Shown here in pieces: positions 1 to 6,634 of a stretch of 8,133 nt of DNA. The position numbers were made by a program, and so were the translations under genes. This DNA is from [Eubacterium] saphenum (GTDB lineage Bacteria; Bacillota; Clostridia; Oscillospirales; Ruminococcaceae). Below the pieces are notes generated by a model that saw only the letters and a program-made list of their open reading frames with translations, had not been told where the DNA came from and did not search any database. The stretch's first letter is position 1, and the number at the start of each line of letters is the position of its first letter. The stretch covers positions 1 to 8,133 of the forward strand of contig SFJQ01000072.1 of assembly GCA_004555855.1 (NCBI GenBank). The letters are read 5' to 3'.

Positions 1-302
1 GGCATACCGATGTTAATTGAATTGCGGTAGAAAATTCTCGCAAAGGTTGACGCGATAACACAGCCTATTCCGCTTGCTTTAATTGCAATCGGAGCGTGTT
101 CGCGCGAGCTTCCGCAGCCGAAATTCATATTCGCAACAATTATGTCGCCTTCCTTGACCTTCTTGACAAAATCCTTGTCGATGTCCTCCATACAGTGAGA
201 AGCAAGCTCCTTGTGGTCGGAGGTGTTCAGATAACGTGCGGGGATAATTACGTCCGTGTCAACGTTATCGCCGTATTTATGTACAATTCCATGTGCTTTC
301 AT
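1..302 (-). CDS. leuD: 3-isopropylmalate dehydratase small subunit (LeuD), 3' partial
   Basis: This is the small, swivelling subunit of isopropylmalate isomerase. With LeuC it converts 2-isopropylmalate to 3-isopropylmalate in cytoplasmic leucine biosynthesis. Translating from the ATG at 300-302 gives about 100 residues, open to the left edge; the family is usually about 160 aa, so roughly the last 60 are missing. Family signatures are clear: KYGDNVDTDVIIPARYL near the N-terminus, then NFGCGSSREHAP at about residues 59-70, then FARIFYRNSINIG. The GSSREH loop helps bind the substrate in this family. The start is supported by an AAGGAG site (310-315) seven bases upstream that overlaps the stop codon of the preceding Dabb gene, so the two genes are 11 bases apart and probably co-translated. 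The short form fits the LeuC2/LeuD2-type isomerase seen in Clostridia and archaea. A homoaconitase small subunit is a less likely alternative. leuB or other leu genes may follow beyond the edge. Confidence 0.96.
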   Translation of the reverse strand, partial: MKAHGIVHKYGDNVDTDVIIPARYLNTSDHKELASHCMEDIDKDFVKKVKEGDIIVANMNFGCGSSREHAPIAIKASGIGCVIASTFARIFYRNSINIGM

Positions 303-309
303 AAAAATT

Positions 310-315
310 CTCCTT
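310..315 (-). promoter_or_regulatory. ribosome-binding site of leuD
   Basis: AAGGAG on the minus strand lies seven bases before the leuD ATG. It overlaps the TAA stop (314-316) of the upstream Dabb gene, so ribosomes finishing the Dabb protein release directly over the leuD initiation site. This fixes the leuD start and suggests coupled translation. Confidence 0.8.
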
Positions 316-613
316 AAATTTCATAATCAACGCATTTTCTGTCCGCTACGAACGGTCTTACACGCTCGTCCGCTACTTTAACGTGTTCGGGGTGAACAGC
401 ATAAGCTTTCAGCGATTTTTCATCGGTAAAAGTGCTGTCCAGCATCAAGTCCCCGCTTGACGACGGCAGAAGTTCGGTTACAACCTTAATTTCAACCAAG
501 CCGTCAATCCTGCCCTTCAATCCCTCAAGTCCTTCTTTGATAAGCGCTTTGTGCTCGGACTTTTCGGCTTCGGGCATCTCTTTCAGTTTCCAGATAATAA
601 CGTGTTTAACCAT
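314..613 (-). CDS. Dabb (stress-responsive A/B barrel) domain protein
   Basis: A 99-residue protein that is a single Dabb domain, a small ferredoxin-like alpha/beta barrel fold that usually dimerises. It starts MVKHVIIWKLK, the typical first strand with the conserved His4. It continues with a charged helix (residues 12-34), a DLMLDS strand (55-60), the YAVHPEHVKV motif (71-80) and the usual DRKCVDYE end. Biochemical roles in the family are diverse and mostly unknown; some plant and fungal members act in stress or polyketide cyclisation, and most bacterial ones are uncharacterised, so I assign no reaction. The ATG (611-613) overlaps the leuC TGA by one base (TGATG). A GTG directly upstream (614-616) is an alternative start, seven bases from a GGGAG at 624-628, whereas the ATG lies ten bases from it. 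leuD follows after 11 bases. Its place between the two isomerase subunits suggests linkage to leucine synthesis or simple co-expression. Confidence 0.9.
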   Translation of the reverse strand: MVKHVIIWKLKEMPEAEKSEHKALIKEGLEGLKGRIDGLVEIKVVTELLPSSSGDLMLDSTFTDEKSLKAYAVHPEHVKVADERVRPFVADRKCVDYEI

Positions 614-1875
614 CACTCAAACTCTCCCGAAATATAGCCTTTGAGCGCACTTGCCGCAGCAACAGCGGGACTTGCCAGATAAACCTCGGAGGTGGTGTCG
701 CCCATTCTGCCGACAAAGTTGCGGTTGGTTGTGGAAACGGCTCTCTCGTGCGGTGCGAGAATGCCCATATGACCGCCCAGACAAGGTCCGCAAGTCGGCG
801 CAGAAACAACCATTCCCGCTTCAACGAAAATTTCGAGCAAGCCGTTTTTCAGCGCGTCCAGATAAATCTGCTGAGTTGCGGGAATTACGATTGCGCGAAC
901 GCCCTTTGCAACTTTCTTTCCCTTGACGATAGCTGCAGCCGCTTCAAGGTCGCTGTAACGTCCGTTTGTGCAGGAACCGATAACAACCTGGTCAATCTTG
1001 ATGTTCAGCTTCTCTGCCTCATCAATTGTCTTGGTGTTCTCGGGCAGATGCGGGAAAGAAACCGTCGGCTTGATTGTGCTCAAATCGATATCGATAACGC
1101 GATTATAGTGCGCGTCCTCATCAGCCTTGAAAATCTCGGGCTTGCGGTCGGTTCTGCCCTTTATGTAATCGAGCGTAACCTCGTCAACCTCGAAAATGCC
1201 GTTCTTTGCACCCGCTTCGATTGCCATATTAGCCATACAAAGTCTGTCGTCCATAGAAATGCTCTTCAAGCCCTCGCCCGTGAACTCCATCGACTGATAA
1301 AGCGCGCCGTCAACGCCGATTTCACCGATAATGTGCAGAATAACGTCCTTGCCGCTCACATATTTATTCAGCTTTCCGGTGAGGTTGAACTTAATCGCGG
1401 ACGGAACCTTGAACCAAGCCTCGCCTGTTGCCATACCCGCAGCCATATCGGTTGAACCGACGCCCGTTGAGAAAGCGCCGAGAGCGCCGTATGTACAGGT
1501 GTGGCTGTCCGCGCCGATTACGCAGTCGCCTGCGATAACCAAGCCTTTTTCGGGCAGAAGCGCGTGTTCAACACCGACTTCTCCGACGTCATAGAAGTTC
1601 AGGATATCATACTTATCCGCGAAATTGCGGCACTGCTGGCACTGAATAGCCGCCTTGATGTCCTTGTTAGGCGTGAAGTGGTCCATAACCAGCGAAATTT
1701 TCGTCTTGTCAAAAACTCCCGTAAAGCCGTTCTTGTTGAACTCGTTGATGGCAACAGGGCTTGTGATATCGTTGCCGAGAACCATATCCAGCTTTGCTTT
1801 TATCAGCTGCCCCTCGACAACGGAATCCAGTCCCGCGTGCTTTGCCAGAATTTTCTGCGTCATTGTCATTCCCAT
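613..1875 (-). CDS. leuC: 3-isopropylmalate dehydratase large subunit (LeuC)
   Basis: A 420-residue aconitase-family large subunit that carries the 4Fe-4S cluster and catalyses dehydration and rehydration of isopropylmalate in leucine synthesis together with LeuD. Visible motifs are MDHFTPN (64-70), GADSHTCTYGALGAFSTG (121-138), GSCTNGRYSDL (300-310, cluster Cys302) and TCGPCLGGHMG (361-371, cluster Cys362 and Cys365). All three expected cluster cysteines are present. The length matches the short LeuC2/HacA-like class (about 420 aa) rather than the about 466 aa enterobacterial LeuC, in line with a separate short LeuD. The start at 1873-1875 is set by a perfect AGGAGG seven bases upstream; later in-frame ATGs at codons 3 and 5 are too far from it. 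The gene begins two bases after the ligA stop and ends overlapping the Dabb gene. A homoaconitase large subunit cannot be excluded from motifs alone, but leucine synthesis is the usual role in this lineage. Confidence 0.97.
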   Translation of the reverse strand: MGMTMTQKILAKHAGLDSVVEGQLIKAKLDMVLGNDITSPVAINEFNKNGFTGVFDKTKISLVMDHFTPNKDIKAAIQCQQCRNFADKYDILNFYDVGEVGVEHALLPEKGLVIAGDCVIGADSHTCTYGALGAFSTGVGSTDMAAGMATGEAWFKVPSAIKFNLTGKLNKYVSGKDVILHIIGEIGVDGALYQSMEFTGEGLKSISMDDRLCMANMAIEAGAKNGIFEVDEVTLDYIKGRTDRKPEIFKADEDAHYNRVIDIDLSTIKPTVSFPHLPENTKTIDEAEKLNIKIDQVVIGSCTNGRYSDLEAAAAIVKGKKVAKGVRAIVIPATQQIYLDALKNGLLEIFVEAGMVVSAPTCGPCLGGHMGILAPHERAVSTTNRNFVGRMGDTTSEVYLASPAVAAASALKGYISGEFE

Positions 1876-1877
1876 TT

Positions 1878-3866
1878 TTATTCCTCCTGATTTTCTGTCA
1901 TATTAATGAATTGTTCTTCATTTATAACCGTAATTCCAAGCTCGTTTGCCTTGTCGAGCTTTGAGCCTGCTTCTTCTCCCGCGAGAACATAGCTTGTCTT
2001 TTTGGAAACCGACCCCGAGCATTTTCCGCCGAGTTTTTCGATAATTTCCTTTGCCTGCTCGCGTTTAAGCGTAGGAAGTGTTCCCGTGAGAACGAAAGTG
2101 AGTCCCGCGAATTTGTCCGAGGTTTTCGCGCTCTCGTAGGTCATATTCAACCCAAGCTCCTTAAGTCGGGAGATAAGCTCAATTCTATGCGGCTCGCGCA
2201 TTGACTTGTAAACCGATTTTGCAAGAACATCACCGAATTTATCGATTTCAACGATTTCCTCCTGCGAAGCCGCCATAATGCTGTCCATATCGCCGAATTT
2301 CTCGCATAGAAGCTTTGCCGAGCTGCTGCCGATTCCCTTAATTCCAAGCGCGAAAATCAGCCTTGAAAGGTTGTTTTTCTTGGAGGTTTCGATAGAATTA
2401 AGCAGGTTCTCGGCGGATTTTTTCCCGAAATGCTCGAGAGCTGTCAAATCCTGCAAATCCAGCGTGTACAAATCAGCAACCGTTTTCACAAGCCCCTCGT
2501 CCACAAGCTGTTTTACAACCGCTTCTCCAAGACCTTCGATGTTCATTGCACCGCGCGAGGCAAAATGCTCGATTGAACGTAAAAGCTGCGCGGGACAATC
2601 GATGTTCTGACAACGGATAACAGCCTCGTCCTCATCACGAACCGCTTCTGCTCCGCATACCGGACACTTATTCGGAATGAAAAACGGCTCGGAATTATCC
2701 GCGTGCGAAACGCTCCGCACAACCTCGGGAATAATATCCCCCGCTTTCCTCACGACAATTCTGTCGCCTATGCGGATTTCCTTTTCGGCGATGTAATCCT
2801 GGTTGTGCAAAACCGCGCGAGAAACGGTTGTTCCAGCAAGCAAAACGGGGTCAAAAACCGCAACCGGCGTTAGCGCGCCCGTTCTGCCAACGTTTATCTC
2901 AATCTCGTTAAGCGTGGTTTCCTTCTCCTCGGGCGGGTATTTGAAAGCAACCGCCCACTTCGGCACTTTTACAGTCGCGCCGATTTCTTCCCGCAACCGA
3001 AGATTATTGACCTTGACAACCGCGCCGTCAATATCAAACGGCAGCGATGTCCGCATCTGCCCGATTTCTTCAATTCTGGCGCGGATTTCCTCAAACGTTT
3101 TGCAAACGCGGTAATCGGGAATTACCTTAAATCCCTGCTCTTTCAGGAACTCCAGACTCTCCGAATGCGAAAAAAATTCTTTCCCGTCAATCCGCTGAAT
3201 GTTGAAGCAAAATATGTCGAGAGCGCGCTCTGCGGTGATTTTGCTGTCCTTTTGACGAAGCGAACCGGCAGCTGCGTTTCTGGGATTTTTAGGAAGCGGT
3301 TCGCCGTTTTTCTCCTGAATTTCGCACAATTTCGCAAAACTCAGCTTCGGCATATAAACCTCTCCGCGAACCTCCAGAAGCGGGATTTCCTCTTTCAATT
3401 TCAGTGGAATAGCGCGGATTGTCTTGAGGTTTGCCGTGATGTCCTCGCCGACAAAGCCGTCGCCGCGCGTTGAACCGCGGACAAAAACGCCGTTTTCGTA
3501 CTCCAGCGATACCGATAGTCCGTCGATTTTCGGCTCAACGGTAAACTCCTCAGCACCCTGCTTTTGAACGCGCTCAAAGAAATCTCTCACTTCACCGTCG
3601 CTGAAAACGTCCTGTAAACTAGCCATCTGAACCGCGTGAGGAACTTTCTCGAAGGTTGTCGCGGCTGTTCCGCCAACCCTCTGCGACGGCGAACTCTCGC
3701 TCAAAAGCTCGGGAAACTCGCTTTCAAGCGCCCTCAGCTCCCGCATCAGCGCGTCATACTCATCGTCCTCAAGCGTTGGGCTGTCGAGGTCGTAGTAGTC
3801 GCGATTTGCCTTTTCAAGCGTTTCGGTGAGCTGTTCTACACGCTTTTTCGCTTCATTTATATCCAT
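1878..3866 (-). CDS. ligA: NAD-dependent DNA ligase LigA
   Basis: A complete 662-residue bacterial DNA ligase, which seals nicks in replication and repair using NAD+ as adenylate donor; the usual length is about 660-670. Domains in order: an N-terminal Ia region with YYDLDSPTLEDDEYD (24-38) that binds NMN; the adenylation domain with EPKIDG (111-116, adenylated Lys113), RGDGFVGEDIT (134-144) and DIDGAVVKVN (278-287); an OB fold following WAVAFKYPPEE (304-314); a four-cysteine zinc finger (Cys401, Cys404, Cys419, Cys424); helix-hairpin-helix repeats (about 430-570); and a C-terminal BRCT domain (about 583-655, FVLTGTL). The start at 3864-3866 has GGAG (3875-3878) eight bases upstream. An in-frame extension of 24 codons would run into the end of yunB and lacks family similarity, so it is rejected. 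It follows yunB by 16 bases, and its last codons contain the leuC ribosome-binding site. Every key residue checked is present, so it should be active and essential. Confidence 0.98.
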   Translation of the reverse strand: MDINEAKKRVEQLTETLEKANRDYYDLDSPTLEDDEYDALMRELRALESEFPELLSESSPSQRVGGTAATTFEKVPHAVQMASLQDVFSDGEVRDFFERVQKQGAEEFTVEPKIDGLSVSLEYENGVFVRGSTRGDGFVGEDITANLKTIRAIPLKLKEEIPLLEVRGEVYMPKLSFAKLCEIQEKNGEPLPKNPRNAAAGSLRQKDSKITAERALDIFCFNIQRIDGKEFFSHSESLEFLKEQGFKVIPDYRVCKTFEEIRARIEEIGQMRTSLPFDIDGAVVKVNNLRLREEIGATVKVPKWAVAFKYPPEEKETTLNEIEINVGRTGALTPVAVFDPVLLAGTTVSRAVLHNQDYIAEKEIRIGDRIVVRKAGDIIPEVVRSVSHADNSEPFFIPNKCPVCGAEAVRDEDEAVIRCQNIDCPAQLLRSIEHFASRGAMNIEGLGEAVVKQLVDEGLVKTVADLYTLDLQDLTALEHFGKKSAENLLNSIETSKKNNLSRLIFALGIKGIGSSSAKLLCEKFGDMDSIMAASQEEIVEIDKFGDVLAKSVYKSMREPHRIELISRLKELGLNMTYESAKTSDKFAGLTFVLTGTLPTLKREQAKEIIEKLGGKCSGSVSKKTSYVLAGEEAGSKLDKANELGITVINEEQFINMTENQEE
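1883..1888 (-). promoter_or_regulatory. ribosome-binding site of leuC, embedded in ligA
   Basis: A perfect AGGAGG on the minus strand lies seven bases before the leuC ATG. It is spelled by the last three sense codons of ligA (CAG GAG GAA, Gln-Glu-Glu). The ligA stop (1878-1880) falls between this site and the leuC start, so translation of the two genes is physically linked. Confidence 0.9.
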
Positions 3867-3882
3867 TTTTTCATCTCCGATT

Positions 3883-4554
3883 TCATTCCGATGCGCCATA
3901 ATCGTTGAGGTAACCGTCAAGCGTTTCGGAAGCCACAACGTGCGTGTACGCGTTCGGAACTCTTCCGACTATCACCGTTTCTGCGGCAACAATCGTTGTT
4001 TTCACGGGAACTCTCGTGGAAAATCCCGGAATAATCGCGTCAACATCAGCTTTTATCTCAATAACAATCCGATGAAGCGTCTGATTTAAGCCTGATTCGG
4101 AAAACTCGCTGATAATCGAAGCTGTTGCAAAGCCCATCGGCTGAACCGTCATTCCCACGCTGAAGCCTTTTCCGTGGAGAAGCTGGATACCGAGAAGCGT
4201 TCCTATCGGGATTTGTATGTCAATCTCCGAAAGCCGCTCGATTTCACGTTCAAGCCGCTGTGCTATGCGGGTTTTGAGCTTATTAATGTTCATCACGTTG
4301 CTTTCAAGCGAGATAACCTCTCCATCTGCGTTTGTGGTTAGAGTAACAAGCTTTGAATAATCCGCGTCCTCGTTTTCAAGCTCGGCTAAAACCGCGTCGT
4401 TTATCACACGGCTAACCATCTCGTGACACTCGTATGCGTTCACGGTTTCGATTATCGGGCGAAAACTCAAATCCATTATTACAAGCAGTCCCGTCAGAAC
4501 CATTCCCACGGCAATCAGCTTCATTCCAAGCTTTCTTAAAAAGGTACGCGCCAT
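3883..4554 (-). CDS. yunB: sporulation protein YunB
   Basis: A 223-residue protein of the YunB family. In Bacillus subtilis yunB is a mother-cell (sigma-E) gene needed for efficient sporulation, and its molecular role is not established. A short basic N-terminus is followed by one hydrophobic segment (about residues 11-28), so the protein is likely membrane-anchored with its bulk outside the cytoplasm. Family-like stretches are IPIGTLLGIQLLHGKG (115-130), the central SEFSESGLNQTLHRIVIEI region (149-167) and the C-terminal VDAIIPGFSTRVPVKTT segment (171-187) ending in GRVPNAYTHV. I chose the ATG at 4552-4554 because GGGGGAG (4563-4569) lies eight bases upstream. Two GTG codons at 4558-4563 sit directly against or inside that site and would be poor starts. 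It follows the aminopeptidase by 63 bases and precedes ligA by 16. I see no convincing sigma-E promoter in the gap, so expression may come from upstream read-through. The assignment rests on remembered family resemblance. Confidence 0.85.
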   Translation of the reverse strand: MARTFLRKLGMKLIAVGMVLTGLLVIMDLSFRPIIETVNAYECHEMVSRVINDAVLAELENEDADYSKLVTLTTNADGEVISLESNVMNINKLKTRIAQRLEREIERLSEIDIQIPIGTLLGIQLLHGKGFSVGMTVQPMGFATASIISEFSESGLNQTLHRIVIEIKADVDAIIPGFSTRVPVKTTIVAAETVIVGRVPNAYTHVVASETLDGYLNDYGASE

Positions 4555-4562
4555 ATTCACCA

Positions 4563-4569
4563 CTCCCCC
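4563..4569 (-). promoter_or_regulatory. yunB: ribosome-binding site deciding the yunB start
   Basis: GGGGGAG on the minus strand is eight bases from the ATG at 4552-4554 but directly adjacent to the upstream in-frame GTG codons. This favours the ATG. The site is also part of the third segment of the alternative-hairpin pattern in this gap. Confidence 0.7.
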
Positions 4570-4585
4570 GATTATAATATGCGGG

Positions 4586-4619
4586 AAATCGGAGTAAAGT
4601 GAATAGATTTGTCCGATTT
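4586..4619 (-). repeat. 8-base perfect inverted repeat between aminopeptidase stop and yunB
   Basis: On the minus strand AAATCGGA (4612-4619, overlapping the aminopeptidase stop codon) is matched by its exact complement TCCGATTT (4586-4593) with an 18-base loop. No run of T follows, so this does not look like an intrinsic terminator. A third copy of the core, AATCGGGGGAG (4563-4573), contains the yunB ribosome-binding site and could pair with the middle segment instead. It could be a weak RNA switch, a protein-binding palindrome, or chance. Confidence 0.4.
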
Positions 4620-6027
4620 ATGCGTTTATAAACGATTCAAATGCCTTATAAGCGGCGTAAACATCGGTTTTTGCCGTAATTTCGTAGGGCGCGTGCATCG
4701 AGATAACGGGAACGCCAACGTCAATTGTGTCAACGTCAAGATTTGCGATATACTTGGCAACCGTTCCGCCGCCGCCGATATCAACCTTTCCAAGCTCGCC
4801 CGTCTGCCAGATTACACCGTTTTTGTCGAGAAGCGCACGGATTTCGCCGACATATTCAGCGGAAGCGTCCGAGGTACCGCTTTTTCCTCTTGAACCGGTG
4901 TATTTTGTAACGCACACGCCGCCGTTTAGAACGCAGGAGTTGTTCTTCTCGAAAGCGTCCGCAAAGGTCGGGTCATAAGCCGCGTTAACGTCTGCGGAAA
5001 GGCACTTTGAGTTCGCGAGAACATCTCGCGCTCTTGTCCCGAAAATCGCCGCCAAATCAGCGATGAAATATCTCAGATATGCCGACTGAAGTCCTGTGTT
5101 TCCGTCGGAACCGGTTTCCTCTTTGTCGGTGAGAATAGCAACAGCAGTTTTCTTGGGATTTTTCGCTTCGAGAACCGCCGAAAGCTCTGTATAAGCGCAG
5201 ACTCTGTCGTCCTGACCGTAAGCGCCGACAAGGCTTCTGTCAAAGCCGATATCGCGCGCTTTGAATGCTGGTACAGCCTCAAGCTCTGCCGAAAGGAAAT
5301 CTGCCTCGGTTATGCCGTACTTTTTGTTGAGTATTGCAAGCAGATTTAGTTTAACGCCCTCGGAAACCTCGTCGTCCTTGAACGGGCGCGAACCGATGAT
5401 AAGATTCAGCTCTTCGCCCTTGATAAGCTCGGGAGCGGGACGTTTCATCTGCGCTGTGGCAAGGTGCGGAAGCAAATCCGAAACGCAAAAAACAGGGTCG
5501 TTTTCATCCTCGCCGATTTTGACGGTGATTTTTGAGCCGTCCGCTTTTACGATAACTCCGTGCAGCGACATCGGCACGGTTGTCCACTGATATTTCTTGA
5601 TACCGCCGTAATAGTGCGACTTGAAATAACCAACCTCTTCTTTTTCCATAAGCGGATTTTGCTTCATATCAAGGCGCGGCGAATCGATATGAGCGGCAAG
5701 CAGATTTACGCCGTTTTCAATAGGCTCAGAGCCGATTACCGCGAGAATTGCCGACTTTTCGCGGTTGATAAGATAAACCTTATCGCCAGCTTTGTACTTC
5801 TTTTTCTTGTCGAATTTCACAAAACCCGCAGCCTTTGCCTCGCGCTCGATATAAGCGGCTGATTCGCGCTCGGTTTTTGCTTCGTCAAGAAAACGCTTGT
5901 ATCCCTCGCAGAATTTGTCGCATTTTTTGATTTCGCTGTCGCTCATACGAAGATAAGCGTTTTTCTTGTGCATAAAGAGCTTTTCTTTCAGCTGTTTTGC
6001 TTCGTTTTCGGTTTCTTTCTTTGACAT
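4618..6027 (-). CDS. apeA: M18-family zinc aminopeptidase
   Basis: A 469-residue cytoplasmic metallo-aminopeptidase of family M18 (aspartyl aminopeptidase/Ape1 group), which removes N-terminal residues from peptides using two metal ions. Motifs appear in order: AAHIDSPRLDMKQNP (111-125, metal ligand His113 with Asp115 beside it), GQDDRVCAYTEL (271-282, bridging Asp), DKEETGSDGNTG (301-312, catalytic and ligand glutamates 303-304), SADVNAAYDP (344-353, Asp346) and ISMHAPYEITAKTDV (442-456, His445). The length fits the bacterial APE1 subgroup (about 465 aa); the symbol is by analogy with that subgroup. The start at 6025-6027 has AAAGGA (6036-6041) eight bases upstream. An in-frame extension of 27 codons to 6108 is rejected because it overlaps the transglycosylase gene and has no family similarity. 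It is 19 bases downstream of the transglycosylase. Substrate preference cannot be read from the sequence. Confidence 0.95.
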   Translation of the reverse strand: MSKKETENEAKQLKEKLFMHKKNAYLRMSDSEIKKCDKFCEGYKRFLDEAKTERESAAYIEREAKAAGFVKFDKKKKYKAGDKVYLINREKSAILAVIGSEPIENGVNLLAAHIDSPRLDMKQNPLMEKEEVGYFKSHYYGGIKKYQWTTVPMSLHGVIVKADGSKITVKIGEDENDPVFCVSDLLPHLATAQMKRPAPELIKGEELNLIIGSRPFKDDEVSEGVKLNLLAILNKKYGITEADFLSAELEAVPAFKARDIGFDRSLVGAYGQDDRVCAYTELSAVLEAKNPKKTAVAILTDKEETGSDGNTGLQSAYLRYFIADLAAIFGTRARDVLANSKCLSADVNAAYDPTFADAFEKNNSCVLNGGVCVTKYTGSRGKSGTSDASAEYVGEIRALLDKNGVIWQTGELGKVDIGGGGTVAKYIANLDVDTIDVGVPVISMHAPYEITAKTDVYAAYKAFESFINA

Positions 6028-6046
6028 TTCGATTGTCCTTTCTTTT

Positions 6047-6634
6047 TTATTTATCGTTATCGTACAGCTTTTTGTACGTTTGAAGAGCGTTTTTGATTTT
6101 ATTGACATAATGCGCGGTATCGGGCGTCGGGATTACTTCAAGGTGAACTCCGTCCGGTGAATAACGCGCGTCGGAAAGCCACTCGTTTACCGTGCCTCGT
6201 CCCGCGTGATATGCAGCAGCAGTCGCTTCGATTGTCCCAAATTCCTCGTAAAGATAGCCCAAAAGCCAGCAGCCGTAATCGATGTTTTTCTGCACGTTAT
6301 ACATATCGAAATAAACCGCGTCCCCATCGTCACGCTTGTACTTTATCCAATCAAACGTTTCCTCCATAATCTGCATAAGCCCGCGCGCGCCGACGTTTGA
6401 AACAGCGTCTGTCTTGAAGCCGCTTTCCGTCTTGATAACCGCGTAAACCAGATACTTGTCGATATCGTTCTGCGCGGCGTATTTTTCAACATAGGTCTGA
6501 TATTTCAGCGGGTGCGTTTCGATGATGTATTGCCGATAACCGAAATAAGCCCCGACTCCCAAAAGCGCAGCCACGACAATTATTATCGTCGCGATTAAGC
6601 CCGCGCGTTTCTTTTTTCGCTTTTTGTAAACCAT
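6047..6634 (-). CDS. membrane-anchored lytic transglycosylase (SLT domain)
   Basis: A 195-residue protein with a strongly basic start (KKRKKKR, residues 4-10), a single hydrophobic segment (about 12-32) acting as an uncleaved signal anchor, and an extracytoplasmic Slt70-like catalytic domain (about 45-190). This family cleaves peptidoglycan glycan strands, forming 1,6-anhydro-muramyl ends. The catalytic glutamate is Glu70 in VIKTESGF (66-73). GARGLMQIM (82-90) is the expected GxxGLMQ motif, and AAYHAGRGTVNEWL (140-153) corresponds to the usual AYNAG motif with Asn replaced by His143. No cell-wall binding domain is present, so it probably acts on wall close to the membrane. The ATG (6632-6634) overlaps the coaE stop by one base (TAATG), with an AAAGG site (6641-6645) inside coaE, indicating coupled translation. 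Similar small SLT proteins next to coaE are known to me from clostridial genomes only as an impression, not a checked fact. Confidence 0.93.
   Translation of the reverse strand: MVYKKRKKKRAGLIATIIIVVAALLGVGAYFGYRQYIIETHPLKYQTYVEKYAAQNDIDKYLVYAVIKTESGFKTDAVSNVGARGLMQIMEETFDWIKYKRDDGDAVYFDMYNVQKNIDYGCWLLGYLYEEFGTIEATAAAYHAGRGTVNEWLSDARYSPDGVHLEVIPTPDTAHYVNKIKNALQTYKKLYDNDK

Noticed and set aside
748..1455. 235-codon open frame on the plus strand opposite leuC
   Set aside because: It lies wholly antisense to a clearly real, motif-complete leuC, has no recognisable domain and is rich in Arg/Cys/Leu as expected for a shadow frame. I see no plausible initiation region.
3867..3938. 24-codon N-terminal extension of ligA
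   Set aside because: It overlaps the end of yunB in another frame, does not resemble LigA, and the internal ATG at 3864-3866 has a properly spaced GGAG.
4571..4598. Sigma-A-like promoter TTTACT-16-TATAAT before yunB
   Set aside because: The -10 is perfect but the -35 matches only four of six. A start six or seven bases downstream would fall inside the yunB ribosome-binding site, giving a leader too short to use it. It is possible but not supported enough to annotate.
4586..4619. Intrinsic terminator after the aminopeptidase gene
   Set aside because: The stem is only 8 bp with an 18-base loop, starts within the stop codon and is followed by CCCGCA rather than a T run.
6028..6108. 27-codon N-terminal extension of the M18 aminopeptidase
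   Set aside because: It overlaps the transglycosylase 3' end and has no family similarity. The ATG at 6025-6027 has AAAGGA eight bases upstream.
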